Assembly (NCBI RefSeq): GCF_003355005.1
Contig: NZ_CP029985.1
Coordinates: 1,293,001-1,357,000, forward strand
DNA: 64,000 nucleotides
Direction: 5' to 3'
From: Sphingomonas sp. FARSPH
Lineage (GTDB): Bacteria > Pseudomonadota > Alphaproteobacteria > Sphingomonadales > Sphingomonadaceae
A program made the translations under genes and the position numbers. Below, piece after piece: positions 41,943 to 50,244 of this stretch. How positions within the stretch are numbered: position 1 is the stretch's first letter; the number at the start of each line of letters is the position of its first letter. The notes under the pieces were generated by a model. The model had not been told where the DNA came from. It was given only the letters and a program-made list of their open reading frames with translations, and made no database searches.

Positions 41943-43526
41943 GTGGCTAACCAATCCGACATCCTCATCGTCGGCTCCGGCGCCGCCGGGCTTACCGCGG
42001 CGCTGACGCTCGCCGATCGCTTCCGCGTCACCGTGCTCGCCAAGGGCGCGCTCAACGAAGGATCGACCGCCTGGGCGCAAGGGGGAATCGCCGCGGTGCT
42101 CGAACCCGGCGACACGTTCGACCATCATGTCGAGGATACGATGGTCGCGGGCGCAGGGCTCAACGACCGCGACATCGTCGAATTCGTGGTCGAGAACGCG
42201 CCCGCCGCGATCGAGCGGCTGATCCAGCTGGGCGTTCCCTTCGCCACCGAAGGCAATGCGCTCCACCTGACGCGTGAGGGCGGCCATTCGCACCGCCGCA
42301 TCGTCCATGTCGCCGACGCCACCGGCTGGGCGGTGCAGGAGGCGCTGCAGCGCGCGGCGGAGGCGCATCCCAATATCACGCTCGTCCCCGACCAGATCGC
42401 GATCGACCTCGCCACCAGCCGGCACGAGGAACGCTATTCGGGCGCGGGCAACGTCTGGGGCGTCTATGCGGTCGATCGCGGCACGGGCCGCGTCAACCTC
42501 TACACCGCGAAGGCGACGATCCTCGCCACCGGCGGCGCGGGCCGCACCTATCTCTTCTCCACCGCGCCGCGCGGCGCGACGGGGGACGGCATCGCGATGG
42601 CGTGGCGCGCGGGCGCCCGCGTCTCCAACATGGAGATGATGCAGTTCCACCCGACCTGCCTCTACAATCTCGAGGTCAAGAACTTCCTCATCACCGAGGC
42701 GGTGCGCGGCGAGGGCGGTCGGCTGATCAACCCGACCACCGGCAAGCGCTTCATGACCTATTACGACGCGGCGCGGATGGAGCTGGCGCCGCGCGACGTC
42801 GTCGCCCGCGCGATCGATGCCGAGATCAAGCGCTACGGCCTCGACTACGTCCATCTCGACATCAGCCACATGCCCGCCGATTTCATCCGTGGCCATTTCC
42901 CCAACATCTACGACAAGTTGATCGGCCTGGGCATCGACATGACGACGCAGCCGATTCCCGTCGTGCCCGCGCAGCATTACACCTGCGGCGGCATCGTCAT
43001 CGACCGCGACGGGCGCACCGATCTGCCCGGCCTCTATGCCGCCGGCGAATGCACCGAAAGCGGGCTGCACGGCGCGAACCGGCTGGCGTCCAACTCGCTG
43101 CTCGAATGTTTCGTCTTCGGCGAGGCGGCGGCGAACCATATCGCCGCGCACTGGGACGCATTGCCGCCGGTGCCGAAGATCCGCGGCTGGGACGAAAGCC
43201 GCGTCACCGATTCGGACGAAGAGGTGGTGATCAAGCAGAACTGGACCGAGATCCGTCGCTTCATGTGGAATTACGTCGGCATCGTGCGCACCACCAAACG
43301 GCTGGAGCGCGCGCAGCATCGCATCAAGATGCTGACCGAAGAGGTCGCCGATTATTACGGCCATTTCCGCGTCACGCCCGATCTGATCGAGCTTCGCAAC
43401 CTGCTCCAGACCGCCGAGCTGATCGTCCGATCCGCGCTCCACCGCCACGAAAGCCGCGGCCTGCATTACACGCGCGACTGGCCGGAAACGTTGCCCGAGG
43501 CGGTCGACACCGTGCTCGTGCCCTGA
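41943..43526 (+). CDS. nadB: L-aspartate oxidase NadB
   Basis: The 527-residue flavoprotein oxidises L-aspartate to iminoaspartate, the first step of NAD synthesis. The FAD motif is ILIVGSGAAGLTAAL at about 7-21. Typical pieces are STAWAQGGIAAV, the active-site regions HSHRRIVH and QFHPTCLY, and QHYTCGGI. The C-terminal helical domain has RTTKRLERA. It starts with GTG immediately after the DUF559 stop. No nadA or nadC is in the window. Confidence 0.93.
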   Translation: MANQSDILIVGSGAAGLTAALTLADRFRVTVLAKGALNEGSTAWAQGGIAAVLEPGDTFDHHVEDTMVAGAGLNDRDIVEFVVENAPAAIERLIQLGVPFATEGNALHLTREGGHSHRRIVHVADATGWAVQEALQRAAEAHPNITLVPDQIAIDLATSRHEERYSGAGNVWGVYAVDRGTGRVNLYTAKATILATGGAGRTYLFSTAPRGATGDGIAMAWRAGARVSNMEMMQFHPTCLYNLEVKNFLITEAVRGEGGRLINPTTGKRFMTYYDAARMELAPRDVVARAIDAEIKRYGLDYVHLDISHMPADFIRGHFPNIYDKLIGLGIDMTTQPIPVVPAQHYTCGGIVIDRDGRTDLPGLYAAGECTESGLHGANRLASNSLLECFVFGEAAANHIAAHWDALPPVPKIRGWDESRVTDSDEEVVIKQNWTEIRRFMWNYVGIVRTTKRLERAQHRIKMLTEEVADYYGHFRVTPDLIELRNLLQTAELIVRSALHRHESRGLHYTRDWPETLPEAVDTVLVP

Positions 43527-43535
43527 CCGCCGTCG

Positions 43536-44243
43536 CTACCGCTCCGTTCCACAGGTGACGGTGCCCGTCGGCTGTCCGACCAGACGGCATTTCGGCTGGC
43601 CCGCGACGCTCACCATGCCCAGCCCTGCGTTGGACACCGTCGCGGTATAGCGCGCCCGCGCGGCGATCGCGCCCGATCCGGCAAGATGCACGACGGCGTC
43701 GCCCGCATCGATGCTCCCCGCGTCGATCCCGCCCGTTCCGCTCGCGGTGAGACGCAGTGTTCCGACCTTGCCCGCGCCGAAACGGATCTGCCCGTCGCCG
43801 ATCAGCTGCGCGTTGAGCTGGTCGCCCGCTACCGTGTCAATCGCGATCCGGCCCGAACCGCCCAGCGTCACGTCGATCCGCGGCGCCGCCATGCGGGTGA
43901 CGCTCACCTCGGCGCCTCCGGCTGCGGACAGGCCGGCGAGCGCGGGCGTGGTCAGCGCGACGGTCACCGGGCCGCCCGCCGCCGTGCGCCGCTCGCCCCA
44001 GCCCGCACTGGCCGCACGGCGCAGCATCAGCGTCCCGCTCTCGTTATGCAGTTCGACGCCGTCGAGGCTGCCGTCGCTCCGCAGCACCGCGCCCGGCGAT
44101 CCGCCCGTCGCGATCGTCACGCGATACGGCCCTTCGATCCGCACGCGGTCGAAACTGCCCAGCCCGACGCGGCGCTCCTCCGCGTCGGCAGATACGGGCA
44201 GCAACAGCAGCAGGGCGAGCGTGAAAGGCTGGCGGATCGTCAT
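43536..44243 (-). CDS. DUF2807 secreted protein, paralogue 1
   Basis: The product is 235 residues with a signal peptide (about 1-20, ending SADAEE). The DUF2807 (GIN) domain follows, a repetitive beta-solenoid-like fold: SFDRVRIEGPYRVTI, LTASGTGGIDAGSIDA and VVHLAGSGAIAAR. A second module ends in CRLVGQPTGTVTCG. Role unknown; it is probably an envelope adhesin-like or scaffold protein. It is the most divergent of three neighbours. Confidence 0.83.
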   Translation of the reverse strand: MTIRQPFTLALLLLLPVSADAEERRVGLGSFDRVRIEGPYRVTIATGGSPGAVLRSDGSLDGVELHNESGTLMLRRAASAGWGERRTAAGGPVTVALTTPALAGLSAAGGAEVSVTRMAAPRIDVTLGGSGRIAIDTVAGDQLNAQLIGDGQIRFGAGKVGTLRLTASGTGGIDAGSIDAGDAVVHLAGSGAIAARARYTATVSNAGLGMVSVAGQPKCRLVGQPTGTVTCGTER

Positions 44244-44308
44244 GGCCGCCAGCCTCGCACCACCCCTGCCCCCCGGCAAGCCTTTGCGGCGTCGGTTCCG
44301 GGTCGGCG

Positions 44309-45034
44309 TCAGCGGCCGCAGCGCACCGAGCCCGATCCCATCTTCGACACCTGGCACTTCGCCGCCGCGCCCAGGTCGACATCGCCGGACCCGACCAGGT
44401 CGACCTTCGCCGATCCGGTCACCGCAGCGCGTACGTCGCCCGATCCCGCGACGCTGACGGTCGCCTCCTCGGCGCGCAGACCCGCCGCATCGAGGCTGCC
44501 CGATCCCGCGACCGCTACCTTCAGCCGCTTCACCGCGCCCGCGGCGTGGACGTTGCCCGATCCCGCGACGGACAGGTCGACCGCGTCACTGGTCAGTGCG
44601 GCGATGTTGAGGTCGCCCGACCCGGCCACGTTGCCGTCGAAGCTGCCACCCTCGATCCGATCGACCGCCATCGTCGCCGATCCGGCCAGCGTCGCCTCGG
44701 CAAGACGCGGCATCGTGACATAGACCTTCACGTCCCGCGCGCCGCTCTGCCATCCGATGCCCAGCCGCTGGCGTCGCCCGATCACCAGCGTGTCGCCGTC
44801 GCGCGCGATGCGCACCTGGTCGAGCGCCTTGCCCGGCCCCTCGGCACGCACCGAGAAGCCGGTGCCGACGCGCACGTCGATATCGTCGCCACCCGTCACC
44901 AGCAGCTTGGTGAAATCCTGCGCCGCATAGCTGCGCGACGGCCCGCTGCCCGATGCGGCGATCTCGTCACCCTTGTCGTGCGCCGAACAGGCCACCACCA
45001 GGCCTGCCGCCATCAGCATCGCAACCGTCCGCAT
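44309..45034 (-). CDS. DUF2807 lipoprotein, paralogue 2
   Basis: The product is 241 residues with a lipoprotein signal (lipobox VVACSAHD). The DUF2807 domain has the repeated S-G-S-G unit, such as VAGSGDLNI, VAGSGNVHAAG, VAGSGSLDAAG and VAGSGDVRA. It ends CQVSKMGSGSVRCG, as in paralogue 3. It starts at ATG 45034 with a GGAGA ribosome site that lies at the edge of a large palindrome at 45042-45079. Confidence 0.87.
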   Translation of the reverse strand: MRTVAMLMAAGLVVACSAHDKGDEIAASGSGPSRSYAAQDFTKLLVTGGDDIDVRVGTGFSVRAEGPGKALDQVRIARDGDTLVIGRRQRLGIGWQSGARDVKVYVTMPRLAEATLAGSATMAVDRIEGGSFDGNVAGSGDLNIAALTSDAVDLSVAGSGNVHAAGAVKRLKVAVAGSGSLDAAGLRAEEATVSVAGSGDVRAAVTGSAKVDLVGSGDVDLGAAAKCQVSKMGSGSVRCGR

Positions 45035-45041
45035 CGTGTAT

Positions 45042-45079
45042 CTCCTAGCGTGTATTGTACTTATAATACACGCTAGGAG
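45042..45079 (-). promoter_or_regulatory. 15-base palindrome over the DUF2807 leader
   Basis: CTCCTAGCGTGTATT (45042-45056) and AATACACGCTAGGAG (45065-45079) are perfect inverted repeats around eight bases. On the minus strand the near arm ends in CTAGGAG, the ribosome site of paralogue 2, and the far arm begins CTCCT, its complement. It can be an operator for a dimeric regulator, or an mRNA hairpin that hides the ribosome site. Confidence 0.75.
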
Positions 45080-45130
45080 CGTACGCAAGCGTACTCAGGC
45101 CGTTTCGGCAAAGCCGATGCGGATCGAGCG

Positions 45131-45871
45131 CTAGCGCGCGCAGCGCACCGTGCCGCTGCCGATCTTGCTGACCTGGCACCGCGCCTGCGGGCCCAGATCG
45201 ACGTTGCCGCTGCCGGCCATCGACACGTTGGCCGGACCGGCGACGTGTGCGCGTACGCTGCCCGATCCGCCGACGCTGACCTCGGCGCGTGTCGCGCGCA
45301 GCCCTGCCGCATCGATGCTGCCGGAACCGCCCAGATTGGCCTCCAGCGTGCCGACCTCGCCCGCCGCGGTGAGCGATCCCGATCCGCCGACGTTGAACTC
45401 CGCCGTCTTCGCCTCGACCCGGCCGATCGCGACGCTGCCCGATCCGCCAACGCTCACCGACGCCTTGTCGCCGCCGACGCGGTCGACGCGCATGCTGCCC
45501 GATCCGCCCAGCGCGACGCTGGCAAGGCGCGGCGTCGTCACGCGCACGACGATCTGCTTCTGCAGCGCGCTATCGTCGCGCCCTTCGTAGCGGCGGCCGA
45601 GTTCCAGATTGTGGTCGCGCACCGCGACGCGGAAATTGGCGAGCGCCGCGGCCGGGCCTTCCACCGTCACCGACCAGGCCGGGCCGCTGCGCACCTCGAC
45701 GCGCGACGCGCCGCCCAGCGTGACGCCGTCGAAGCCGCGCGCCTCGGGATAGACCAGCCCGGCCCCCTGGCGCTGCCCGGCCAGGCCGGGCCCGCGATCG
45801 CGCTCCGCGGCGGCAGCGCCGGCAAGCGGCAGGGCGACGGCAAGAAGCAGGGTCACGGCACGCATCATCAT
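45131..45871 (-). CDS. DUF2807 secreted protein, paralogue 3
   Basis: The product is 246 residues with a signal peptide (about 1-22, GAAAAERD). The DUF2807 domain carries a regular repeat: VALGGSGSMRVDRVGG, VSVGGSGSVAIGRVEA, FNVGGSGSLTAAGEVG, ANLGGSGSIDAAGLRA and so on, about 20 residues each. It ends CQVSKIGSGTVRC. Three in-frame ATGs (45871, 45868, 45865) exist; the first has GGAG at the right distance. Confidence 0.87.
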   Translation of the reverse strand: MMMRAVTLLLAVALPLAGAAAAERDRGPGLAGQRQGAGLVYPEARGFDGVTLGGASRVEVRSGPAWSVTVEGPAAALANFRVAVRDHNLELGRRYEGRDDSALQKQIVVRVTTPRLASVALGGSGSMRVDRVGGDKASVSVGGSGSVAIGRVEAKTAEFNVGGSGSLTAAGEVGTLEANLGGSGSIDAAGLRATRAEVSVGGSGSVRAHVAGPANVSMAGSGNVDLGPQARCQVSKIGSGTVRCAR

Positions 45872-45880
45872 GGGCACTCC

Positions 45881-45906
45881 AGCTGTTATAGACAGATAGT
45901 ACAGCT
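45881..45906 (-). promoter_or_regulatory. Inverted repeat upstream of DUF2807 paralogue 3
   Basis: AGCTGT (45881-45886) and ACAGCT (45901-45906) are six-base arms 14 bases apart, in an AT-rich leader just before the ribosome site. It sits in the same place as the palindrome before paralogue 2 and shares TGTA/TACA-type bases. It may be a related operator. Confidence 0.45.
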
Positions 45907-45926
45907 CGGATTTACGCGTGTAAACG

Positions 45927-45954
45927 AAAAAGGCGGCCCCTCGCGGGACCGCCC
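45927..45954 (-). terminator. Terminator of carD
   Basis: On the minus strand GGCGGTCCC pairs with GGGGCCGCC with one mismatch and a four-base loop, then runs into UUUUU. It is 30 bases after the carD stop and could work on both strands because of the GCCCTTTT on the other side. Confidence 0.8.
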
Positions 45955-45983
45955 TTTTCATCGTTCGGGGAACGGCGCGCAGC

Positions 45984-46517
45984 TCAGGCCGGCACCTTCT
46001 CCTTGTTGTAGATCGCGGCGGCGGCGCGCAGGATTTCCAGGATCTTCTCCTGTGCCTTGGGCTCGTCGATCTGCTCCATCGCGGCCAGTTCGCGCGCCAG
46101 GCGGCTGCACGCCGCCTCGAAAATCTGGCGCTCGGAATAGCTCTGCTCGGGCTGGTCGTCCGCGCGGAACAGGTCGCGCACCACCTCGGCGATCGACGCG
46201 AGGTCGCCCGAGTTGATCTTCGCTTCATATTCCTGCGCGCGGCGCGACCACATGGTGCGCTTGACCTTGGGCTTGCCCTTCAGCGTTTCCATCGCCTCGC
46301 GCATCGTCTTGTCCGACGACAGTTTGCGCATGCCGACCGATTCGGCCTTGTTGGTCGGAACGCGCAGCGTCATGCGCTCCTTTTCGAAGCGGAGCACGTA
46401 GAGCTCCAGACTGGTCCCGGCGATCTCCTGCTTCTGCAGTTCGATCACACGGCCGACGCCATGCTTCGGGTAAACAACGTAATCACCGACATCGAAGGAC
46501 AATGCCTTGGCAGCCAT
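45984..46517 (-). CDS. CarD family transcriptional regulator
   Basis: The 177-residue protein has the RNA-polymerase-interacting Tudor-like domain at about 8-70: FDVGDYVVYPKHGVGRVIEL and RMTLRVPTNKAESVGMRKL. The C-terminal helical DNA-binding part has KRTMWSRRAQEYEAKINSGD and RDLFRADDQPEQSYSERQIF. CarD stabilises open promoter complexes and is widespread in alphaproteobacteria. The 252 bases between its start and fdxA hold only an eight-base inverted repeat at 46697-46717. Confidence 0.93.
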   Translation of the reverse strand: MAAKALSFDVGDYVVYPKHGVGRVIELQKQEIAGTSLELYVLRFEKERMTLRVPTNKAESVGMRKLSSDKTMREAMETLKGKPKVKRTMWSRRAQEYEAKINSGDLASIAEVVRDLFRADDQPEQSYSERQIFEAACSRLARELAAMEQIDEPKAQEKILEILRAAAAIYNKEKVPA

Positions 46518-46769
46518 GAACGGGCCTTTCTACAAAGTCCCATCGCCCGCAAAGGAAAGCCGCCCGGCCCCGTGGGAAAATCCGTGGAGCCAAACGGCGC
46601 GAGGATGGTTGGTACGAACGTCTCCGGCGGGCGGCGCGTAAACTCGCGCCCGTCGCGGACCATTTAACACGCCCGCAACAAAATTACCAGCGTCGATGAG
46701 ACAGATCGCCTGTCTCACCGCCGGTTTTGCTCCATAATCCGATGGCTTGGCGCCGAAAAAACGCGGCGG

Positions 46770-47111
46770 TCAGTCGCCCTTGCCGGGCTCGGGCGAGAAG
46801 AATTTGTCGTACTTGCCCTCGACGCCCTTCATCGCATCCGCGTCGGGCGGCGTCTGGTCGAGCTTGCGCGTGACGTTCGGCCATTGCGCGGAGAAGGTGG
46901 TGTTGAGCTCTAGCCATTGTTCCAGCCCGCTTTCGGTGTCGGGCAGGATCGCTTCGGCCGGGCATTCCGGCTCGCACACACCGCAGTCGATGCATTCGGA
47001 CGGGTTGATGACGAGCATGTTCTCGCCCTCGTAGAAACAGTCGACCGGACAGACCTCGACGCAATCCATATACTTGCAGCGGATGCAGGCATCGGTGACG
47101 ACGTAGGTCAT
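46770..47111 (-). CDS. fdxA: 7Fe ferredoxin FdxA
   Basis: This 113-residue ferredoxin carries a [3Fe-4S] and a [4Fe-4S] cluster. The first set is DACIRCKYMDCVEVCPVDC and the second CIDCGVCEPECPAEA. The C-terminal tail WLELNTTFSAQWPNVTRKLD is typical of FdxA. Its electron partner is unknown. It lies between carD and the S4 gene, an order common in this group. Confidence 0.95.
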   Translation of the reverse strand: MTYVVTDACIRCKYMDCVEVCPVDCFYEGENMLVINPSECIDCGVCEPECPAEAILPDTESGLEQWLELNTTFSAQWPNVTRKLDQTPPDADAMKGVEGKYDKFFSPEPGKGD

Positions 47112-47190
47112 GGGGACTCCCTCATGCGCCCGAACCCGATGGGCGCCTTGTTCACGAACGGCCGGCTGCTATGCCGCGTTCCGCGATCCG

Positions 47191-47511
47191 TCAATCGATC
47201 GCGCTCGCTTGCGAGACGTTAGCAGCATCGCCCGTCACCAGATCCTGGTAGCACGCGCGCGCTTCGGGGGCTGGCCCACGCCGCGCGGGCAGCGCCTCCA
47301 CGCGCAGCACGCGCACCTCGCCGTTGAGCGCGAAGGTCAGGATGTTGCCGACGCGCACCGGCGCATGCGCCCGGTCGATTGCGCGCCCGTCGATCCGCAG
47401 ATGGCCGTCGCACGCCATGTCCTGCGCGCGCTCGCGCGTCTTCGCCAGGCGGACGAACCACAGGAACCGGTCGAGCCGCATCGCCACGCTGGCGTCGCCC
47501 CGTTCAGCCAT
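47191..47511 (-). CDS. S4-domain RNA-binding protein (HslR-like)
   Basis: The product is 106 residues, with the S4 domain MRLDRFLWFVRLAKTRERAQDM and HLRIDGRAIDRAHAPVRVGN at about 11-55. The family includes Hsp15, which binds stalled 50S subunits carrying peptidyl-tRNA. The ATG at 47511 overlaps the end of the helicase gene by eight bases, so the two are coupled. Confidence 0.87.
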   Translation of the reverse strand: MAERGDASVAMRLDRFLWFVRLAKTRERAQDMACDGHLRIDGRAIDRAHAPVRVGNILTFALNGEVRVLRVEALPARRGPAPEARACYQDLVTGDAANVSQASAID

Positions 47512-49999
47512 GCCGTCCTCCCGCCTGCTCCCCCGTCTGCCCCCATCCGGCGAGCGCCGCGAAGGCGCCCGTCGCGGGCGGCGGCGGGCGCAGGTCGCGG
47601 CGCGGCGCACGCCGCCCGCGCCACACCCAGGTCGCCCCCTCGCCCCGCGCCGGCTGGAAGCCCAGTTCCGCCATCAGCCGCGCCAGCGTCGCCGGCTCCA
47701 GCCCCATCGACGTCGCCAGCGCCGGATCGGGCGCGAAGGGCTTGCGCCCCTCGCGCGCGTCATGCGCGGCGCGCGCGATCCGTTCGACCAGGTCGACGCG
47801 CACCGCCTGCGCCGCCAGCGGCCGGAATCCCGTCGCCAGCATCGCCCCCGGCGCGCCGCGCACCAGCACCGTCGCGCCCTCGGGGGGCAGCATCGGAACC
47901 GGTCCGCGCAGCCCGATCAGCGTGCGCCGCCACGCCGCCGCCGCAGGCTTGAGCAGCCGCGGATCGAACAGGTCGAGCGCCCCGATCGTCACCCCCGCCT
48001 TGCGCAACCTTTTGCGCTCGTCCGGCGTCAACGCGGCGAGCGGCTCGTGCAGCGCGACGCGCGGCGCGAGGCCGCCTGCCGCCTCCAGCTCGCCCGCGAC
48101 GACGCGCAGCGCCGGCGTCGCCGCCGGATCGCGCGCCAGCGTCGCGAGCGCGACGAGCGCGGGGACATGCCGCGCCAGCATCGCCGTCAGCCATTGGTCC
48201 AGCCGTGTCTGCACGCCGCCGCGCTGCGCCTTGTCGAGACAGTCGAGATCGCGGTCGAGCTTCAGCATCGGGCGCGCGGGCGACGGCCCCGCGACCAGCC
48301 GCGCGACCGGATGCCCGCGCCACAGCACCGAATCGTCGACCAGCGTGAAGGCCGCATCCTCCGCCTCCGACAGGGCCTGCACGCGCCGCCCGCGCTCGCC
48401 GACCAGCCGTTTCTCCGCCGCCGCGAGCAGCAGGCGCCGGTCGCCCGCCCGCGCCGCGGGATCGACGGTGAAGCGAAAGCCGTCGAGTCGGCCGATCGCA
48501 TGGTCCTCGACCAGCACCTCCCCCTCCGGCCCGATCGTCACCGGCAACGCGCCCGCGTCCGCGCCGATCTGGCGGATCAGCGCGGTCGTGCGCTTGTCGA
48601 CGAACCGTTGCGTCAGGCTGGCGTGCAGCCCGTCGGACAGACGCTCCTCGATGCTGCGCGTCCGCTCCGCCCACAGCTGCGGCTCGGCCAGCCAGTCGGG
48701 GCGGTGCGCGATATAGGCGAAGGTGCGGATCGCCGCGATCCGGCCCGCGATCGTCTCGACGTCGCCCGCGATCGTATCGAGCCGCGCGATCTCGTCCGCG
48801 AACCATTGGTGCGGCGCGACCATCCGCCCCTCGCTGAGATAGCCGAACAGCCGCGACACGAACCGCGCATGCGGATCGAGGCCCAGTTTGCGGAAATCGG
48901 GCAGGCCGCACGCCGCCCACAGCCGTTTGACCATCGCGGCGCCCCGCGCGCGGTCGCGCACCCACGCCTCCTCGGCCAGCCGCTTCAACACCGCCAGGTC
49001 CATCGCCTGCGGCGCGGCGATCAGCACGCCGGGCTCGGGCCGCCGCTCCAGGCTGGCGATCAGCGCATCGACGCTCGAAAAATCCGGCTCGCCGCTGCGC
49101 CAGTACATCTGCTCGATCGGCTTGAAGCGATGCTCCTCGATGGCGAGCACCTCTTCGGGCAGGAACGCGCCCGGCCCGTCTTCAGTGATCGCGCCGAACG
49201 TGCCGTCGCGCTGGTGCCGCCCGGCGCGCCCGGCGATCTGCGCCATCTCCGCCACTGTCAGCCGCCGCTGCCGCCGCCCGTCGAACTTGGTGAGCCCGGC
49301 GAAGGCGACGTGCGCGACGTCCATGTTGAGGCCCATGCCGATCGCATCGGTCGCGACGAGATAATCGACCTCACCGGCCTGGAACATCGCGACCTGCGCG
49401 TTGCGCGTGCGGGGGCTGAGCGCACCCATCACCACCGCGGCGCCGCCGCGCAGCCGGCGCAGCATCTCGGCGACGGCATAGACTTCCTCGGCGCTGAACG
49501 CGACAATCGCGGATCTCTTGGGCAGGCGGCTGATCTTCTTCGCGCCCGCATAGGTCAGTTTCGAAAAGCGCGGCCGGCCGATGATCTCCGCATCGGGCAC
49601 CAACGCGCGCACCATCGGGCGCAGCGCCTCCGACCCCAGGATCATCGTCTCCTCGCGCCCGCGCCGGCGCAGCAGGCGGTCGGTGAAGACGTGGCCGCGT
49701 TCCGGATCGGTGCCCAGCTGCGCCTCGTCGAGCGCGACGAAGGCGGCGTCATGTTCGGGCATGCTCTCCGCGGTGCACAGGAACCAGCGCGCGTTCGCGG
49801 GAACGATCTTTTCCTCGCCGGTCACCAGCGCGACCTGGTCCGGCCCCTTCTGGGCGACGACGCGGTCGTAGACTTCGCGGGCGAGCAGCCGCAACGGAAA
49901 GCCCATGATACCGCTCGAATGACCGCACATCCGCTCGACCGCGAGGTGGGTCTTGCCGGTATTGGTCGGTCCCAGGACCGCGGTGACGCCACCTGCCAT
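47504..49999 (-). CDS. Suv3-like superfamily 2 RNA helicase
   Basis: The product is 831 residues. Walker A is VLGPTNTGKTHLA (about 8-20), the box II is DEAQ in FVALDEAQLG (about 87-96), and motif VI is AEMAQIAGRAGRHQRDGTFG near 255. The arrangement is that of the mitochondrial degradosome helicase Suv3. A long Ala/Arg-rich C-terminal extension (from about 500) is of unknown fold. In mitochondria Suv3 unwinds RNA for decay; the bacterial role is not settled. Coupled downstream to the S4 gene. Confidence 0.9.
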   Translation of the reverse strand: MAGGVTAVLGPTNTGKTHLAVERMCGHSSGIMGFPLRLLAREVYDRVVAQKGPDQVALVTGEEKIVPANARWFLCTAESMPEHDAAFVALDEAQLGTDPERGHVFTDRLLRRRGREETMILGSEALRPMVRALVPDAEIIGRPRFSKLTYAGAKKISRLPKRSAIVAFSAEEVYAVAEMLRRLRGGAAVVMGALSPRTRNAQVAMFQAGEVDYLVATDAIGMGLNMDVAHVAFAGLTKFDGRRQRRLTVAEMAQIAGRAGRHQRDGTFGAITEDGPGAFLPEEVLAIEEHRFKPIEQMYWRSGEPDFSSVDALIASLERRPEPGVLIAAPQAMDLAVLKRLAEEAWVRDRARGAAMVKRLWAACGLPDFRKLGLDPHARFVSRLFGYLSEGRMVAPHQWFADEIARLDTIAGDVETIAGRIAAIRTFAYIAHRPDWLAEPQLWAERTRSIEERLSDGLHASLTQRFVDKRTTALIRQIGADAGALPVTIGPEGEVLVEDHAIGRLDGFRFTVDPAARAGDRRLLLAAAEKRLVGERGRRVQALSEAEDAAFTLVDDSVLWRGHPVARLVAGPSPARPMLKLDRDLDCLDKAQRGGVQTRLDQWLTAMLARHVPALVALATLARDPAATPALRVVAGELEAAGGLAPRVALHEPLAALTPDERKRLRKAGVTIGALDLFDPRLLKPAAAAWRRTLIGLRGPVPMLPPEGATVLVRGAPGAMLATGFRPLAAQAVRVDLVERIARAAHDAREGRKPFAPDPALATSMGLEPATLARLMAELGFQPARGEGATWVWRGRRAPRRDLRPPPPATGAFAALAGWGQTGEQAGGRHG

Positions 50000-50244
50000 G
50001 GCGGCAACATCGGCATTCGCGCGGACGAACGCAATAACGCAGAGCTACTCAGCCGCCTTCCGCGCCCGTCCCGACCGGCCCGACCGATACGCGCGCTCGT
50101 ATCGCCGCAGCCCCGCCACGCCCCACCGCAGCGAACCCCGCGGATTCGCGCGGTTAATTTGACTTTAGCACCTGCGCGCCACAACGATTCGACCCACGCC
50201 GGGGGGAAACGCGGCGACCTTAAGGCTCTCGGGGCGTCGCACGC

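Noticed and set aside
45200..45560. Apparent short tandem repeats
   Set aside because: They are the coding periodicity of the DUF2807 solenoid (about 20 residues per unit), not a CRISPR or satellite.
46697..46717. TGAGACAG/CTGTCTCA inverted repeat as a terminator of fdxA
   Set aside because: The stem is only eight bases, not GC-rich, and has no U-run on either side. It could be a binding site but nothing supports a specific one.
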